Below the pieces are notes generated by a model. It saw only the letters and a program-made list of their open reading frames with translations. It did no database searches and was not told the DNA's origin. The position numbers were made by a program, and so were the translations under genes. This document shows positions 44,750-54,162 of a stretch of 64,000 bases of DNA, piece by piece. This stretch comes from Phycisphaerales bacterium (GTDB lineage Bacteria; Planctomycetota; Phycisphaerae; Phycisphaerales; SM1A02), in NCBI GenBank assembly GCA_014238205.1, contig JABABM010000014.1:1-64000 (forward strand), read 5' to 3'. How positions within the stretch are numbered: the stretch's first letter is position 1; the number at the start of each line of letters is the position of its first letter.

Positions 44750-44863
44750 ATAAACAACTGTAAGCACTTGTATTGCAGTAAGTTACATCATATTCGGCAT
44801 ATGCCTTCAAGGGCGATCCAATGGGTAGATATCTCTTTCAGGGTCAAATCTCCTGCTGCTGAG

Positions 44864-44869
44864 TACACT
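44864..44869 (+). promoter_or_regulatory. Candidate -10 box of a leaderless mgtE mRNA
   Basis: TACACT is followed by CCGGCAC (7 nt) and the GTG start at 44877, with no Shine-Dalgarno between. The -35 region is poorly conserved. The mgtE and folC promoters are divergent in a 165-bp intergenic region. Confidence 0.45.
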
Positions 44870-44876
44870 CCGGCAC

Positions 44877-46286
44877 GTGCCCGAAGATCTTCCCGCCCTT
44901 GAGCCAGATCGACCGGATTCCGCCGTGGAGCAGCGGGTCGAGGGCCTGATTGCGCACACCATTGATGCACCAGTTCTTGCAGAAATGGTGGAGCGGCAGG
45001 CTCCTCCGGACGCAGCCAATACGCTTGAGCGTCTTGATGAAGACGATGCGGTAGGTGTTCTTGCGGTCATGAATCACCAGGCCGCAGCCGATGCGTTGGT
45101 CGAGATGGAGCCTCACCTGGCGGCGATCATTCTCGAGGATCTCATCAATGCATCACGTGCAGGCGATCTGGCGAACATGATCGGCCATCTTGCGCCCGAT
45201 GATGCGGTCGGTCTCCTGAGGCGGTTGGATCCAGACAAGAGAGAGCCGATCTTCAGCGCTCTTGCTCACGAGATGGCCATTTCACTTCGTGACCTGATCG
45301 GGTACGAACCCGATACGGCAGCGGGCATCATGACGACTCGCTACGTTGCACTTCCAGCCGATGGAACCATCGGAGAAGCGACAAGTGTTGTCCGGTCCTC
45401 GGAAATCCATGAGGATCTCCAGTACCTGCCTGTCGTCGATGAAGGTGGATGCCTTGTCGGACTTGTCGCAATGCGAGACCTGCTTGTTCATCCTGATTCC
45501 CTGGAACTCTGCGAGGTTACGGGTCGATCAGTCAAGGCGGTTCGAGCCGATGTGGATGATGAAGATGTTGCGCGCGAATTCCGACGTCATGACTACACGA
45601 TGATGCCCGTCATCGACGGTGACGACAGGCTCCTCGGGGTCGTAACCGTCGACGATGTACTCGACCTGATCCAGAGTGAACAGACTGAGGATGTCCAGCG
45701 GTCGGTAGGTGCCGGAGCCGGGGAGTCCGTCTATTCCGCCCTCCCGGAGAAGATCCGTGGCCGACTTCCATGGCTGTTCATCAGCAGCCTGCTGATGGTT
45801 CCCGCCTCGATCGTCGTTCTGCAGTTCGATGGTTTGATCGAGCAGGTTGCATTCCTGGCTGTTCTCATGCCGATGGTTGCAGCGCTTGCCGGGAATGCGG
45901 GCCACCAGTCGTTGGCGGTTACCTTGCGCGGCCTTGCCCTTGACGAGGTCCATGGCGAGCGAATCGGATCACTTCTCCTGAGGGAGGTATGTACTGGACT
46001 CCTTTCAGGGGCATTGATCGGAATGCTGTTGTTTGGAATCGTGTTTCTCCTCTCGCTGGTAGTTGAAGGCGCATCCTGGTGGGTTGGGCTGGTCATGGCG
46101 ATCGCACTGGTCTTCTCGATGGGGATTGGGTCATTGACCGGAACAGCTGTCCCGCTCATCCTGAGGCGGATTGGAGCAGACCCGGCACAAGGTTCGTGCA
46201 TTGTCCTGATCATGATCACGGATGCCGTGGCATTCAGCCTGCTTCTGGGGCTGGCCTGGCTTGGATACGCATGGATTTCTCCCTGA
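44877..46286 (+). CDS. mgtE: Magnesium transporter MgtE
   Basis: This 469-aa channel-type Mg2+ transporter has an N-terminal superhelical domain (LERLDEDDAVGVLAVMN, HLAPDDAVGLLRRLDPDKR). Two CBS domains follow (YEPDTAAGIMTTRYVALPAD; VRADVDDEDVAREFRRHDYT to LLGVVTVDDVLDLIQ). The C-terminal five-helix pore includes MPMVAALAGNAGHQSLAVTLRG. The acidic residues between CBS domains and pore are consistent with Mg2+ sensing. The start codon is GTG with no Shine-Dalgarno. It ends 24 nt before hpt. Confidence 0.93.
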   Translation: MPEDLPALEPDRPDSAVEQRVEGLIAHTIDAPVLAEMVERQAPPDAANTLERLDEDDAVGVLAVMNHQAAADALVEMEPHLAAIILEDLINASRAGDLANMIGHLAPDDAVGLLRRLDPDKREPIFSALAHEMAISLRDLIGYEPDTAAGIMTTRYVALPADGTIGEATSVVRSSEIHEDLQYLPVVDEGGCLVGLVAMRDLLVHPDSLELCEVTGRSVKAVRADVDDEDVAREFRRHDYTMMPVIDGDDRLLGVVTVDDVLDLIQSEQTEDVQRSVGAGAGESVYSALPEKIRGRLPWLFISSLLMVPASIVVLQFDGLIEQVAFLAVLMPMVAALAGNAGHQSLAVTLRGLALDEVHGERIGSLLLREVCTGLLSGALIGMLLFGIVFLLSLVVEGASWWVGLVMAIALVFSMGIGSLTGTAVPLILRRIGADPAQGSCIVLIMITDAVAFSLLLGLAWLGYAWISP

Positions 46287-46298
46287 GGCCACACCGTC

Positions 46299-46304
46299 TA
46301 CACT
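46299..46304 (+). promoter_or_regulatory. Candidate -10 box of a leaderless hpt mRNA
   Basis: TACACT lies 6 nt (GCGTGC) before the ATG of hpt at 46311, just after the mgtE stop. There is no Shine-Dalgarno. The hexamer is the same as at mgtE; the -35 is weak (TTTCTC or ATTTCT). Confidence 0.45.
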
Positions 46305-46310
46305 GCGTGC

Positions 46311-46886
46311 ATGGACCAGGATCTTGAACGCATCCTGATTGATCGAACGGCCATTGCCGGACGAATCGCAGAGATCGGCCGTGACATCGTCTCCGACCTT
46401 GGAGAGGATTGTGAATCCGATGGAATTGTCCTCGTGCCGATCATGACCGGCAGCATCACCTTCATTGCCGACCTGATGCGGCAGCTTCCACTGCGGGTCC
46501 GTATCGGTCTCATTACGGCCTCCAGTTACAGGGGAACTGCCGTTGAATCCAGTGGGGAAGTGCTCCTGGAGGGAGAACATCTCCCCGAATCGCTTGAGGG
46601 CCGACATGTGCTCATTGTCGATGACATCCTCGATTCAGGCGGGACCATACGACGTGTCCGCGAGGAAATCGAGTCACGGAAGCCCAAGTCGGTCAGAACC
46701 TGCGTGCTCCTGAGAAAGAAGATCGAATCAGCGATGGAGACACCATGTGACTACGTCGGCTTCGACATCGAGAATGAGTTTGTTGTCGGATACGGTCTTG
46801 ATTTTGATGACTACTACAGGAACCTGCCTGACATCGGGGTCCTGAAGCCCGAGATCATCGAAATGCACCAGTCCATCGCAGAATAG
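46311..46886 (+). CDS. hpt: Hypoxanthine phosphoribosyltransferase
   Basis: This 191-aa purine-salvage enzyme makes IMP/GMP from hypoxanthine/guanine and PRPP. It has LVPIMTGSITFIADLMRQL, ASSYRGTAVESSGEV, the PRPP motif VLIVDDILDSGGTI near residue 100 and YVGFDIENEFVVGYGLDFD with the base-contact residues. Length is typical. It stands 24 nt after mgtE but has its own -10-like element. It converges on moxR-like with 21 bp between the stops. Confidence 0.95.
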   Translation: MDQDLERILIDRTAIAGRIAEIGRDIVSDLGEDCESDGIVLVPIMTGSITFIADLMRQLPLRVRIGLITASSYRGTAVESSGEVLLEGEHLPESLEGRHVLIVDDILDSGGTIRRVREEIESRKPKSVRTCVLLRKKIESAMETPCDYVGFDIENEFVVGYGLDFDDYYRNLPDIGVLKPEIIEMHQSIAE

Positions 46887-46907
46887 ACCCCGCTTGCCTG
46901 GAGAGAT

Positions 46908-47840
46908 TCAGGCCGGGCTCGTGATTGTCTCAAGCACCTGCTGCATGATGCGCCTCGTCGTCGTCGTATCGCCATCGTGCAAGGCGGTCTTGCTGATGAT
47001 TCGATGGGCACAGACGGAAAGTACATTCGAGACGATGTCTTCGGGCACGCAGTAGTCGCGATCGTCAAGTAGCGCGGTTCCGCGCGCAGCCTGTGCAAGT
47101 GCGATCGAGCCTCGTGGACTGACACCGACGAGCAGATCATCATGATCCCGTGTTGCCGTGGCCAACTGCAATATGTACTCGACCAGTGACTCGTCGAGTT
47201 TCACCTCGTCGGTTCTTGCCTGGAGGTCAATGACCGCCTGGGAATCGATGACCGGCTGAAGGGAACGCAACGTCGTTCTTGCAGGCTGCTGGTTGATGAT
47301 TCGAGTTTCATCACCCGGGGCCGGGTAGCCGAGCCCGAATCGCATCAGGAATCGGTCAAGCTGATTTTCGGGCAGCGTGTATGTTCCCTCGAACTCGTAG
47401 GGATTCTGTGTTGCGATCACCATGAACGGCTGGGGCAACTGGTGTGTTGTGCCATCAATCGAGACGGTTTCTTCGTTCATGGCCTCGAGAAGTGCCGATT
47501 GGGTTCTTGGCGTGGTCCGGTTGATTTCATCTGCAACAACGATGTTGTTGAAGATCGGCCCGGGTTTGAACTGGAACTCCTGGGTTTCACGGTCGTAGAC
47601 CGTCACTCCGGTTATGTCGGAAGGCAACAGGTCGGGGGTGCATTGGATGCGGGCGAAGTCACCCTCAAGCGATCGGGCAAGAGCACTTGCCAGGACGGTC
47701 TTGCCTGTCCCCGGCACATCCTCGATGAGGATATGACCTCGTGCAAGAAGACAGACAAGCAGTCGATCTACTGCTGTTGAATTCCCCATGTACACCGAAG
47801 TGATATTCTGACGCAGATGCTGAAGTGTCTTGTTCGTCAT
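46908..47840 (-). CDS. MoxR-family AAA+ ATPase
   Basis: This 310-aa ATPase of the MoxR class helps assemble or activate protein complexes, often with VWA-domain partners. It shows Walker A GVPGTGKT-like DVPGTGKTVLASAL, Walker B NNIVVADEINRTTPRTQSALLE, sensor 1 FMVIATQNPYEFEGTY, PENQLDRFLMRFGLGYP and sensor 2 VSPRGSIALAQAARG. The usual neighbours (DUF58, VWA and transglutaminase genes) are not nearby; it stands alone between hpt and a divergent zinc-ribbon membrane gene. Confidence 0.93.
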   Translation of the reverse strand: MTNKTLQHLRQNITSVYMGNSTAVDRLLVCLLARGHILIEDVPGTGKTVLASALARSLEGDFARIQCTPDLLPSDITGVTVYDRETQEFQFKPGPIFNNIVVADEINRTTPRTQSALLEAMNEETVSIDGTTHQLPQPFMVIATQNPYEFEGTYTLPENQLDRFLMRFGLGYPAPGDETRIINQQPARTTLRSLQPVIDSQAVIDLQARTDEVKLDESLVEYILQLATATRDHDDLLVGVSPRGSIALAQAARGTALLDDRDYCVPEDIVSNVLSVCAHRIISKTALHDGDTTTTRRIMQQVLETITSPA

Positions 47841-47936
47841 GATGCTTGACCCGGAGTTCTTCCTGCAATCGAGGGAGCGAGTCTAGCACACCGGGCAGAC
47901 GGCTATGGAAGGTCCTCTCATGCTGGTTGCCACAAC

Positions 47937-48947
47937 TTGAATCCTGATTCCCCAAACCCGTTCCTGCAGGGCATTGACGGCCCGGAGCCACTCTCCGGCC
48001 GCACGGTGGTTTCCCATGTTCCCTGTGCAGGATGTGCGTACGAACTTCGCGGACTCCATGCCGACAGCTCGTGTCCGGAGTGTGGCCGGTTGGTGCGTGA
48101 ATCATTGGCGAGGTGGATTGATCCCGAGGTTCACCGTCATCCAACCATTGCGAATCCGCGGATGGTGGCGATTGGTCTTCAGTGGTTCACCCTCATGCTG
48201 TGCCTTTCGTTTCTCAGTTGGGTGGTGGGCATGGCCTTGTCACACGCGCCTTTCAGTTGGTTTGACATTCCGTCAACACCCCCGTGTCCCTCGTGCTGGC
48301 CGGGTTGGGTTCGCGACACCGTCCAGATCGGGAACTGGATTCTCCTGGCTTCGATCGTGCTGGCAGTTCTGTCGATTCCTGTACTTGCCGCCTTGGCGCC
48401 ATTGCGTCGATCTCAGCGACGGAAGCAGGCATGGCGCATCATCGCCATGCTTGGCACGGGGTTGATTCTCTGGGCCTGTGCAATGATTCTCCAGTTGTAC
48501 ATTGAACCCGGCTATTCGCTGGTCGATCTTGCACGGGAAGCGTCTGATCTGGGCCAAGGTGGTCATTGGTCGACGCGTGATGTGATCCTTACCTGTTCTC
48601 CACTGCCGGGAGGATGGCTTCTCCTGCTGGGCATCCGCTCTCTCATGTCGGAACTTGGGCATCGAAGCAGAACGTTCAGGACTTCAACCACCAAACGTCA
48701 ATACGTGCTTGATGTTGTGTGGGCAACGTTCTTCTGGGCTTCCGGGACACTGCTTCAGTACGTGGGTGGTGGTCTTGGGATTCCGTTGCCTGTGACATTC
48801 GGGATGATCCTGAGACTTATTTCAGGGGCCTTCATTACCGTAGGGGTCCTCTATCTCGTGATGAACCTGACCTGGATTGCCAAGGCCATGGGGGCGCCTC
48901 CACCGAGGCTTCGATCACTCCTGAGCGAGGCTTCCGACTCCCAATAG
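47937..48947 (+). CDS. Single zinc-ribbon membrane protein
   Basis: This 336-aa paralogue-like relative of the protein at 11938-13221 has one N-terminal ribbon (CAGCAYELRGL...CPECG) followed by about six hydrophobic segments. A CPSC pair lies in the first long loop. The sequence of the membrane part is not closely alike by eye. The start is TTG, without an evident Shine-Dalgarno; a later start would cut into the ribbon. The function is unknown. A weak 6-bp hairpin (48959-48975) follows the stop. Confidence 0.72.
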   Translation: MNPDSPNPFLQGIDGPEPLSGRTVVSHVPCAGCAYELRGLHADSSCPECGRLVRESLARWIDPEVHRHPTIANPRMVAIGLQWFTLMLCLSFLSWVVGMALSHAPFSWFDIPSTPPCPSCWPGWVRDTVQIGNWILLASIVLAVLSIPVLAALAPLRRSQRRKQAWRIIAMLGTGLILWACAMILQLYIEPGYSLVDLAREASDLGQGGHWSTRDVILTCSPLPGGWLLLLGIRSLMSELGHRSRTFRTSTTKRQYVLDVVWATFFWASGTLLQYVGGGLGIPLPVTFGMILRLISGAFITVGVLYLVMNLTWIAKAMGAPPPRLRSLLSEASDSQ

Positions 48948-49225
48948 TCCTTCGTGAGCCTGCCAGTTCGGCAGGAAACGAGTACCAGTCGACTCCTGGT
49001 TGTCATGGGCAGGCTTGTTGCATACCTGGAATTCGCCCCTGGGACCCCCTTGGAGAGGGGCGGGGGTGATTGAAGTGCATGTTCAGGCTGGCGCGGGGTT
49101 TGATCTCCTTCAGGAGAGCGTGGATGGTGCGCTGTTCATGCTCGTGGTGGCTCCAGGCCCTGCAGATCGCCGGGATCGAGCCTTGGGAAGAATGAGAAGT
49201 CCAAAGCAACGCAGGGAGTTCAATC
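48948..49225 (+). other. Intergenic leader region of the groE cluster
   Basis: These 278 bp before groEL1 hold a 6-bp hairpin at 48959-48975 (CCTGCC/GGCAGG) and a 7-bp GC-rich stem CGCCCCT/AGGGGCG (49034-49040 with 49056-49062). No CIRCE element (TTAGCACTC dyad) and no convincing heat-shock sigma promoter is seen, so how the cluster is induced is unclear. Confidence 0.45.
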
Positions 49226-50935
49226 ATGGCCGTCAAGGACCTTGCCTTCGACAGGGAAGCCCGTACGTCCCTCCTCAGTGGGGTTGAAAAACTGGCTTCA
49301 GCCGTGAAGTCAACACTCGGTCCCCGAGGTCGCAACGCCGTCCTCGACAAGAGTTGGGGTGGCCCGACCGTTACAAAGGACGGAGTCACTGTCGCCGAGG
49401 AGATCGAACTCAGGGACTCGTTTGAGAACATGGGTGCCCGCCTCGTTCGTGAAGCTGCTTCGAAGACCAGCGACAAGGCCGGGGACGGTACGACGACCGC
49501 GACCGTGCTTGCCGAAGCGTTGTTTCGCAATGGGCTGAAGTACATTGCGGCAGGCGTTGATGCCAATGCTCTTGTTCGAGGCATGCGAGAAGCGACTACT
49601 TCTGTTGTTGCGAACATCGAGAAACTTGCTCGACCTGTAGAAGACAAGATTGAATCGGTGGCAACCATCTCGGCGAACAATGATCCAGCCATCGGAGCCA
49701 TCATGGCCGATGCATTTTCGAAGGTGGGCAAGGACGGTGTGATCACCGTCGAGGAAGGCAAGGGACTGGAGACCGATGTCGAGGTTGTCGAGGGGATGCA
49801 GTTTGATCGCGGGTATCTCAGCCCGAACTTCGTCACGAATGCCGAGACGATGACCGTTGAACTTGAGAAGCCCTTCATCTTCATCCATGAGGAGAAGATG
49901 GACTCGGTCAAGCAACTGCTCCCCGTCCTGGAGAAGATCGTTGAATCGAAGAAGCCACTGCTGATCATCGCCGAGGATGTGACCAGCGAGGCACTTTCGA
50001 CGCTTGTCATCAACAAGCTTCGAGGAGTTGCCCAGGTCTGTGCCGTCAAGGCTCCCGGCTATGGAGATCGGCGGAAGGCGATGCTCGAAGACCTCGCTGT
50101 CCTTGCCGGTGGCGAAGCATTCATGAAGGATCTTGCCATTGAGCCGGATTCCATCACCCTGGCCCAACTTGGCCGAGCGAAGAAGATCATGATTACCTCG
50201 GACGAATGCACGATTGTGGAAGGTGCAGGTTCGACCGAGAGCATCCAATCAAGAATCACGCAGATTCGAAGCGAGATTGAACGAAGTGATTCCGACTACG
50301 ACCGCGAAAAGCTCCAGGAGCGACTGGCGAAGCTCACTGGAGGCGTTGCCCAGATCAATGTCGGGGCAGGCAGCGAAGCTGAACTGAAGGAAAAGAAGGC
50401 TCGTGTCGAAGATGCCCTTCATTCAACCCGGGCCGCTGTCGAGGAAGGTGTCGTTCCAGGCGGAGGCGTCAGTTACATCCGCTCCCTGGGAGTACTTGAA
50501 AAACTCAGAAAGAAGCTGAAGAACGATTCAGCGTTCGGGGTTGACGCGGTCGCGGAAGCACTCGTCGTTCCCCTTCGCACGATTGCCGACAATGCAGGCG
50601 AGAAGGGTACGGTTGTCGTTGCCAAGGTCCTGGAAGGTGAAGAAGCCTTCGGCTTCAACGCACTGACTCGTACCTACGGCGATCTCTTCGCCGACGGTGT
50701 CCTGACGCCCGCCAAGGTCGATCGCTCTGCTCTGGAAAATGCAATGTCGATTGCCGGCCTCCTTCTTGCAACGGACTGCATCGTCACCGAGGCCCCCGTC
50801 GAGGATGACGGGGATGCTCATGATCATGACCACCATGGTGGAGGCATGGATCCAATGGGCGGCATGGGTGGCATGGGCGGCATGGGTGGCATGGGTGGCA
50901 TGGGCGGCATGGGAATGCCCGGAATGGGATTCTGA
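49226..50935 (+). CDS. groEL: Chaperonin GroEL, first copy, with His-rich GGM tail
   Basis: This 569-aa 60-kDa chaperonin subunit forms double rings that fold proteins with GroES. It shows STLGPRGRNAVLDKSWGGPT, the ATPase motif [33 protein letters not shown] and GGGVSYIR. The C-terminus has DAHDHDHHGGGMDP followed by six MGG repeats (9-bp DNA repeats, 50857-50913). The GGM tail is typical of the main housekeeping GroEL; the His cluster before it is extra. GGGAG lies 8 nt before the ATG. It stands upstream of groES, the reverse of the usual order. Confidence 0.97.
   Translation: MAVKDLAFDREARTSLLSGVEKLASAVKSTLGPRGRNAVLDKSWGGPTVTKDGVTVAEEIELRDSFENMGARLVREAASKTSDKAGDGTTTATVLAEALFRNGLKYIAAGVDANALVRGMREATTSVVANIEKLARPVEDKIESVATISANNDPAIGAIMADAFSKVGKDGVITVEEGKGLETDVEVVEGMQFDRGYLSPNFVTNAETMTVELEKPFIFIHEEKMDSVKQLLPVLEKIVESKKPLLIIAEDVTSEALSTLVINKLRGVAQVCAVKAPGYGDRRKAMLEDLAVLAGGEAFMKDLAIEPDSITLAQLGRAKKIMITSDECTIVEGAGSTESIQSRITQIRSEIERSDSDYDREKLQERLAKLTGGVAQINVGAGSEAELKEKKARVEDALHSTRAAVEEGVVPGGGVSYIRSLGVLEKLRKKLKNDSAFGVDAVAEALVVPLRTIADNAGEKGTVVVAKVLEGEEAFGFNALTRTYGDLFADGVLTPAKVDRSALENAMSIAGLLLATDCIVTEAPVEDDGDAHDHDHHGGGMDPMGGMGGMGGMGGMGGMGGMGMPGMGF
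50857..50913 (+). repeat. 9-bp tandem repeat encoding the GroEL1 MGG tail
   Basis: The unit GGCATGGG(T/C)G is repeated about six times with only synonymous T/C changes. It encodes the flexible Gly-Gly-Met tail inside the chaperonin cavity. Such repeats change length easily by slippage. Confidence 0.85.
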
Positions 50936-51002
50936 CGCTGTTGAGCCTGGAGTACATGAACCATACGGAGTCAATGGCTCCATCAAACGGAGAAGAAGAA
51001 CA

Positions 51003-51290
51003 ATGGAAGTCAAACCTCTTGAAGATCGCATCCTCATTCGCCCGCTCGAGGCGGATGACAAGACGGAATCCGGCATCTTTCTCCCCGAATCAGCCAAGGA
51101 AAAGCCCATGCGTGGCACCGTGGTTGCAATGGGGCCTGGAAGGTTGCTTGACAACGGAGAGCGTGTCTCCCCCTCGGTGAAGAGCGGGGATGTCGTGGTC
51201 TACAGCAAGTATGCAGGGACGGAAGTGGAGATCAAGAACGAGAACCACCTGATCATCCGCGAGAGTGAGCTACTCGGCGTCATTGAATAA
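51003..51290 (+). CDS. groES: Co-chaperonin GroES
   Basis: This 95-aa heptameric cap of the GroEL chamber has MEVKPLEDRILIRPLEADDK, the mobile loop TESGIFLPESAKEKP, the dome MGPGRLLDNGERV, and DVVVYSKYAGTEVEI. GGAG lies about 10 nt before the ATG. It is the only groES here and sits between two groEL genes, 67 nt after the first and 54 nt before the second. Confidence 0.96.
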   Translation: MEVKPLEDRILIRPLEADDKTESGIFLPESAKEKPMRGTVVAMGPGRLLDNGERVSPSVKSGDVVVYSKYAGTEVEIKNENHLIIRESELLGVIE

Positions 51291-51344
51291 CACGCGTGTA
51301 TCCATGATCACGGAACATCGCACAAGAAAACAGGGAAGAGTGAC

Positions 51345-52958
51345 ATGACAACCAAGCAGATGAAGTTCGATAACGAAGCCCGCCAGGAGTTCATGGAAGG
51401 CGTCGACAAGATGACACGAGCCGTCGCGGTCACGATGGGACCCAGCGGAAGGAATGTCGTCGTTTCGAAATCCTACGGTGGCCCGACTGTCACGAAGGAT
51501 GGTGTTTCGGTGTCCCGCGAAATCGAGTTGCCACAGCCCTTCCAGAACATGGGGGCCCAGATGGTCCACCAGGTGGCGAAGAAGACAGCTGACATTGCCG
51601 GTGACGGGACGACGACGGCCACGGTCCTTGCCAATGGGATCTTCAAGGCCGGCCTTCGACACATCAGCGCCGGAGCCAACGCCGTGGCAGTTCAGCGTGG
51701 CGTGACATCCGCGGCTGAAGTCGCATGCAGCCACTTCGAATCGATGACGAAGAAGTGCAAGGGGTCCGACGATCTTCGCAAGATCGCGACCGTCTCCTCG
51801 AACCACGATTCCGAGATCGGCGAACTCATCTCGCAGGCCCTCGATACGGTTGGAGCGGACGGAGTCGTCGAGATCGAGGAAGGGAAGACAGCCGATACAA
51901 CAGTCGAATACGTGGAAGGGATGGCCTTCGACAAGGGGTATCTCAGCCCCTATTTCATGACGGATCCAAAGTCTGCCGAGTGTGTTCTCGAGGATCCCTG
52001 CATTCTCATCCACGAAAAGAAGATATCGAGTCTCGGGGATCTGCTTCCGCTTCTCAACAAGACCGCGGCTACCAGCCGCCCACTGCTGATCATTGCGGAA
52101 GATGTCGAGAACGAGGCGCTGGCGGCACTTGTCGTGAACAGGCTGCGAGGTGTTCTCAACGTCTGCGCTGTCAAGGCACCCGGGTTCGGTGAACGTCGCA
52201 AGGCCATGCTTGGTGACATTGCTGCAACGACAGGCGGCCAGTTCTTCTCCGAAGATCTCGGCCAGAACCTGGAGGAGGTTGAACTTGAAGCACTTGGTTC
52301 CGCCAAGCGGGTCGTCATCAACAAGGATGGCACCACGATCGTGCGTGGGGGAGGCTCCAAGAAGGACATGGACTCCCGGATTGCACAGATCAGGGCACAA
52401 GTCGAGCGGTCAACCAGTGACTATGATCGCGAGAAGCTCCAGGAACGGCTTGCGAAACTCACCAGTGGCGTCGCCGTCATCAGTGTCGGTGGATCGACCG
52501 AGGTCGAGATGAAGGAACGCAAGGACCGGGTTGATGACGCACTTTCTGCGAGCAGGGCAGCTGCAAGTGACGGGTACGTTCCAGGTGGAGGTGTTGCATA
52601 TCTTCGGGCCAGGGACGCCGTGCTCAAGGCTGGCAAGGACATCGATGGAGATGAGGGTCTCGGGTACGAGATTCTCGCTGATGCTCTCGAGTCTCCATGC
52701 TGGCACATTGCGTCCAATGCCGGTGAAGATGGGGACGTCGTTGTCGAGAAGATCCGGGAAGGGAAGGGGTCATTCGGTTTCAATGCGGGTTCTGGCGAGT
52801 ACTGCGACCTTGTGAAGGAGGGGATCATCGATCCGACACTGGTTGTCCGTACGGCGCTTCGAAATGCCGCATCCGTGGCAGGGCTCATGCTTACGACGAA
52901 TGTCGCTATCACGGATCTTCAGGATGACGTGGATCCAATTCGGAACGCCATCGTCTGA
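51345..52958 (+). CDS. groEL: Chaperonin GroEL, second copy, without GGM tail
   Basis: This 537-aa second chaperonin retains the ATPase motif ([14 protein letters not shown]), the [19 protein letters not shown] block and [11 protein letters not shown]. It ends at [11 protein letters not shown] with no Gly-Met tail, and its apical region differs ([20 protein letters not shown]). The two copies diverge throughout, so this is an old paralogue rather than a recent duplicate. The lack of the tail implies altered cavity behaviour or specialised clients. Confidence 0.95.
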   Translation: MTTKQMKFDNEARQEFMEGVDKMTRAVAVTMGPSGRNVVVSKSYGGPTVTKDGVSVSREIELPQPFQNMGAQMVHQVAKKTADIAGDGTTTATVLANGIFKAGLRHISAGANAVAVQRGVTSAAEVACSHFESMTKKCKGSDDLRKIATVSSNHDSEIGELISQALDTVGADGVVEIEEGKTADTTVEYVEGMAFDKGYLSPYFMTDPKSAECVLEDPCILIHEKKISSLGDLLPLLNKTAATSRPLLIIAEDVENEALAALVVNRLRGVLNVCAVKAPGFGERRKAMLGDIAATTGGQFFSEDLGQNLEEVELEALGSAKRVVINKDGTTIVRGGGSKKDMDSRIAQIRAQVERSTSDYDREKLQERLAKLTSGVAVISVGGSTEVEMKERKDRVDDALSASRAAASDGYVPGGGVAYLRARDAVLKAGKDIDGDEGLGYEILADALESPCWHIASNAGEDGDVVVEKIREGKGSFGFNAGSGEYCDLVKEGIIDPTLVVRTALRNAASVAGLMLTTNVAITDLQDDVDPIRNAIV

Positions 52959-52993
52959 TCATGCTCAGCATGAGGGCTTGAGGACAATGCACC

Positions 52994-54151
52994 ATGCCGA
53001 CGACGCGATGCTACTACGAGATCCTGAACGTTGAACGTGCGGCGTCGGGGGATGAGATAAAGCGTGCGTATCGCCGCATGGCCATGAAGCATCACCCGGA
53101 CAGGAATCCGGATGATCCTTCAGCCGAAACCGCATTCAAGGAAGCTGCCGAAGCCTACGAAGTGCTTTCAGATGAAGAACGTCGACGTACCTATGACCAG
53201 TTTGGTCGAGACGGACTTCGATCACGGCCCGGGCATGATTTCCGGTCGATGAATCCAGAGGACATCTTCTCGATGTTCGATGACATCTTTGGTGGAGCCT
53301 TCGGAGGCCGACGTTCCGCCGGTGGAGGAAGAGCCCGTACCCGGGGCTTTGATCTTGAGACGGAAGTCGAGTTGACCATCGAGGAAGTTCTGACCGGGGC
53401 AACACGTGAAGTGGCGTTTACCCGCCTGGATGTCTGTGAAACATGCAGCGGGAATGGAGCCAAGCCGGGTACGGAACCTGAACGATGCTCGCGTTGTGAG
53501 GGTTCAGGGCAGGTGACACAGGCCGGCCTGGGAGGCATGTTCCGAATGGTGACCGCCTGTCCCGAATGCCAGGGACGTGGCTCAGTAGTTCTTGATCGCT
53601 GTGATGACTGCAAGGGTGCGGGCCGTATTCCTGTGGACCGTCGCATTGAAGTGAAGATTCCAGCTGGAATACACGATGGCCAGGCGGTCCGAATAGCAGG
53701 CGAAGGCGAGCCGCCTCCGCAGGAATCCGATCCTGCTGGATCGGGCACCCGGGGCGACCTGCACGTAGTCACACGGGTTGGGCAACATGAACAATTCGAA
53801 CGCGATGGAAATCACCTGCTCCTTGTTCTCCCCACGGTCTTTACTCAACTGGCCCTGGGTTCGACCGTCGAGGTGCCGGGTATCGGTGAAGGCGAGGTGC
53901 ATTCACTGGAACTGCCACCAGGGACGCAGCATGGAGCACTCTTCAGGATTTCCGGTGGTGGGTTGCCTGACCTTCGAACCAACTCCCGAGGCGACCTCGT
54001 CTCGATCATACATCTGGTCGTTCCGAAGAAACTCGATGCCGAGCAGCGTGAACTCCTGGAAGAGTACGCCAAGAGGGAAGATCTCGACTTGGACGATTCC
54101 GGTCCCTCGTTGTGGAATCGCATCAAGGATGCAGTGACAGGTCGTGGCTGA
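52994..54151 (+). CDS. dnaJ: Chaperone protein DnaJ
   Basis: This 385-aa type I J-protein delivers clients to DnaK and stimulates its ATPase. The J-domain has His34-Pro35-Asp36 ([10 protein letters not shown]), then a Gly/Phe region ([10 protein letters not shown]). Four zinc motifs CxxCxGxG follow ([32 protein letters not shown]), then the client-binding C-terminal domain ending [15 protein letters not shown]. All functional elements are intact. It follows groEL2 by 35 nt. No dnaK gene is in the window. Confidence 0.96.
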   Translation: MPTTRCYYEILNVERAASGDEIKRAYRRMAMKHHPDRNPDDPSAETAFKEAAEAYEVLSDEERRRTYDQFGRDGLRSRPGHDFRSMNPEDIFSMFDDIFGGAFGGRRSAGGGRARTRGFDLETEVELTIEEVLTGATREVAFTRLDVCETCSGNGAKPGTEPERCSRCEGSGQVTQAGLGGMFRMVTACPECQGRGSVVLDRCDDCKGAGRIPVDRRIEVKIPAGIHDGQAVRIAGEGEPPPQESDPAGSGTRGDLHVVTRVGQHEQFERDGNHLLLVLPTVFTQLALGSTVEVPGIGEGEVHSLELPPGTQHGALFRISGGGLPDLRTNSRGDLVSIIHLVVPKKLDAEQRELLEEYAKREDLDLDDSGPSLWNRIKDAVTGRG

Positions 54152-54162
54152 GCAAGGAAGAG

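Noticed and set aside
48948-49225. CIRCE element or sigma-32 promoter before groEL1
   Set aside because: No TTAGCACTC-N9-GAGTGCTAA dyad, and the CTTGTTG...CCCCTGG resemblance has wrong spacing and poor match.
49310-52400. Long minus-strand open frames opposite groEL1 and groEL2 (about 312-376 codons)
   Set aside because: They are antisense shadows of strongly biased codons in conserved chaperonin genes; their translations have no family motifs and no ribosome-binding sites.
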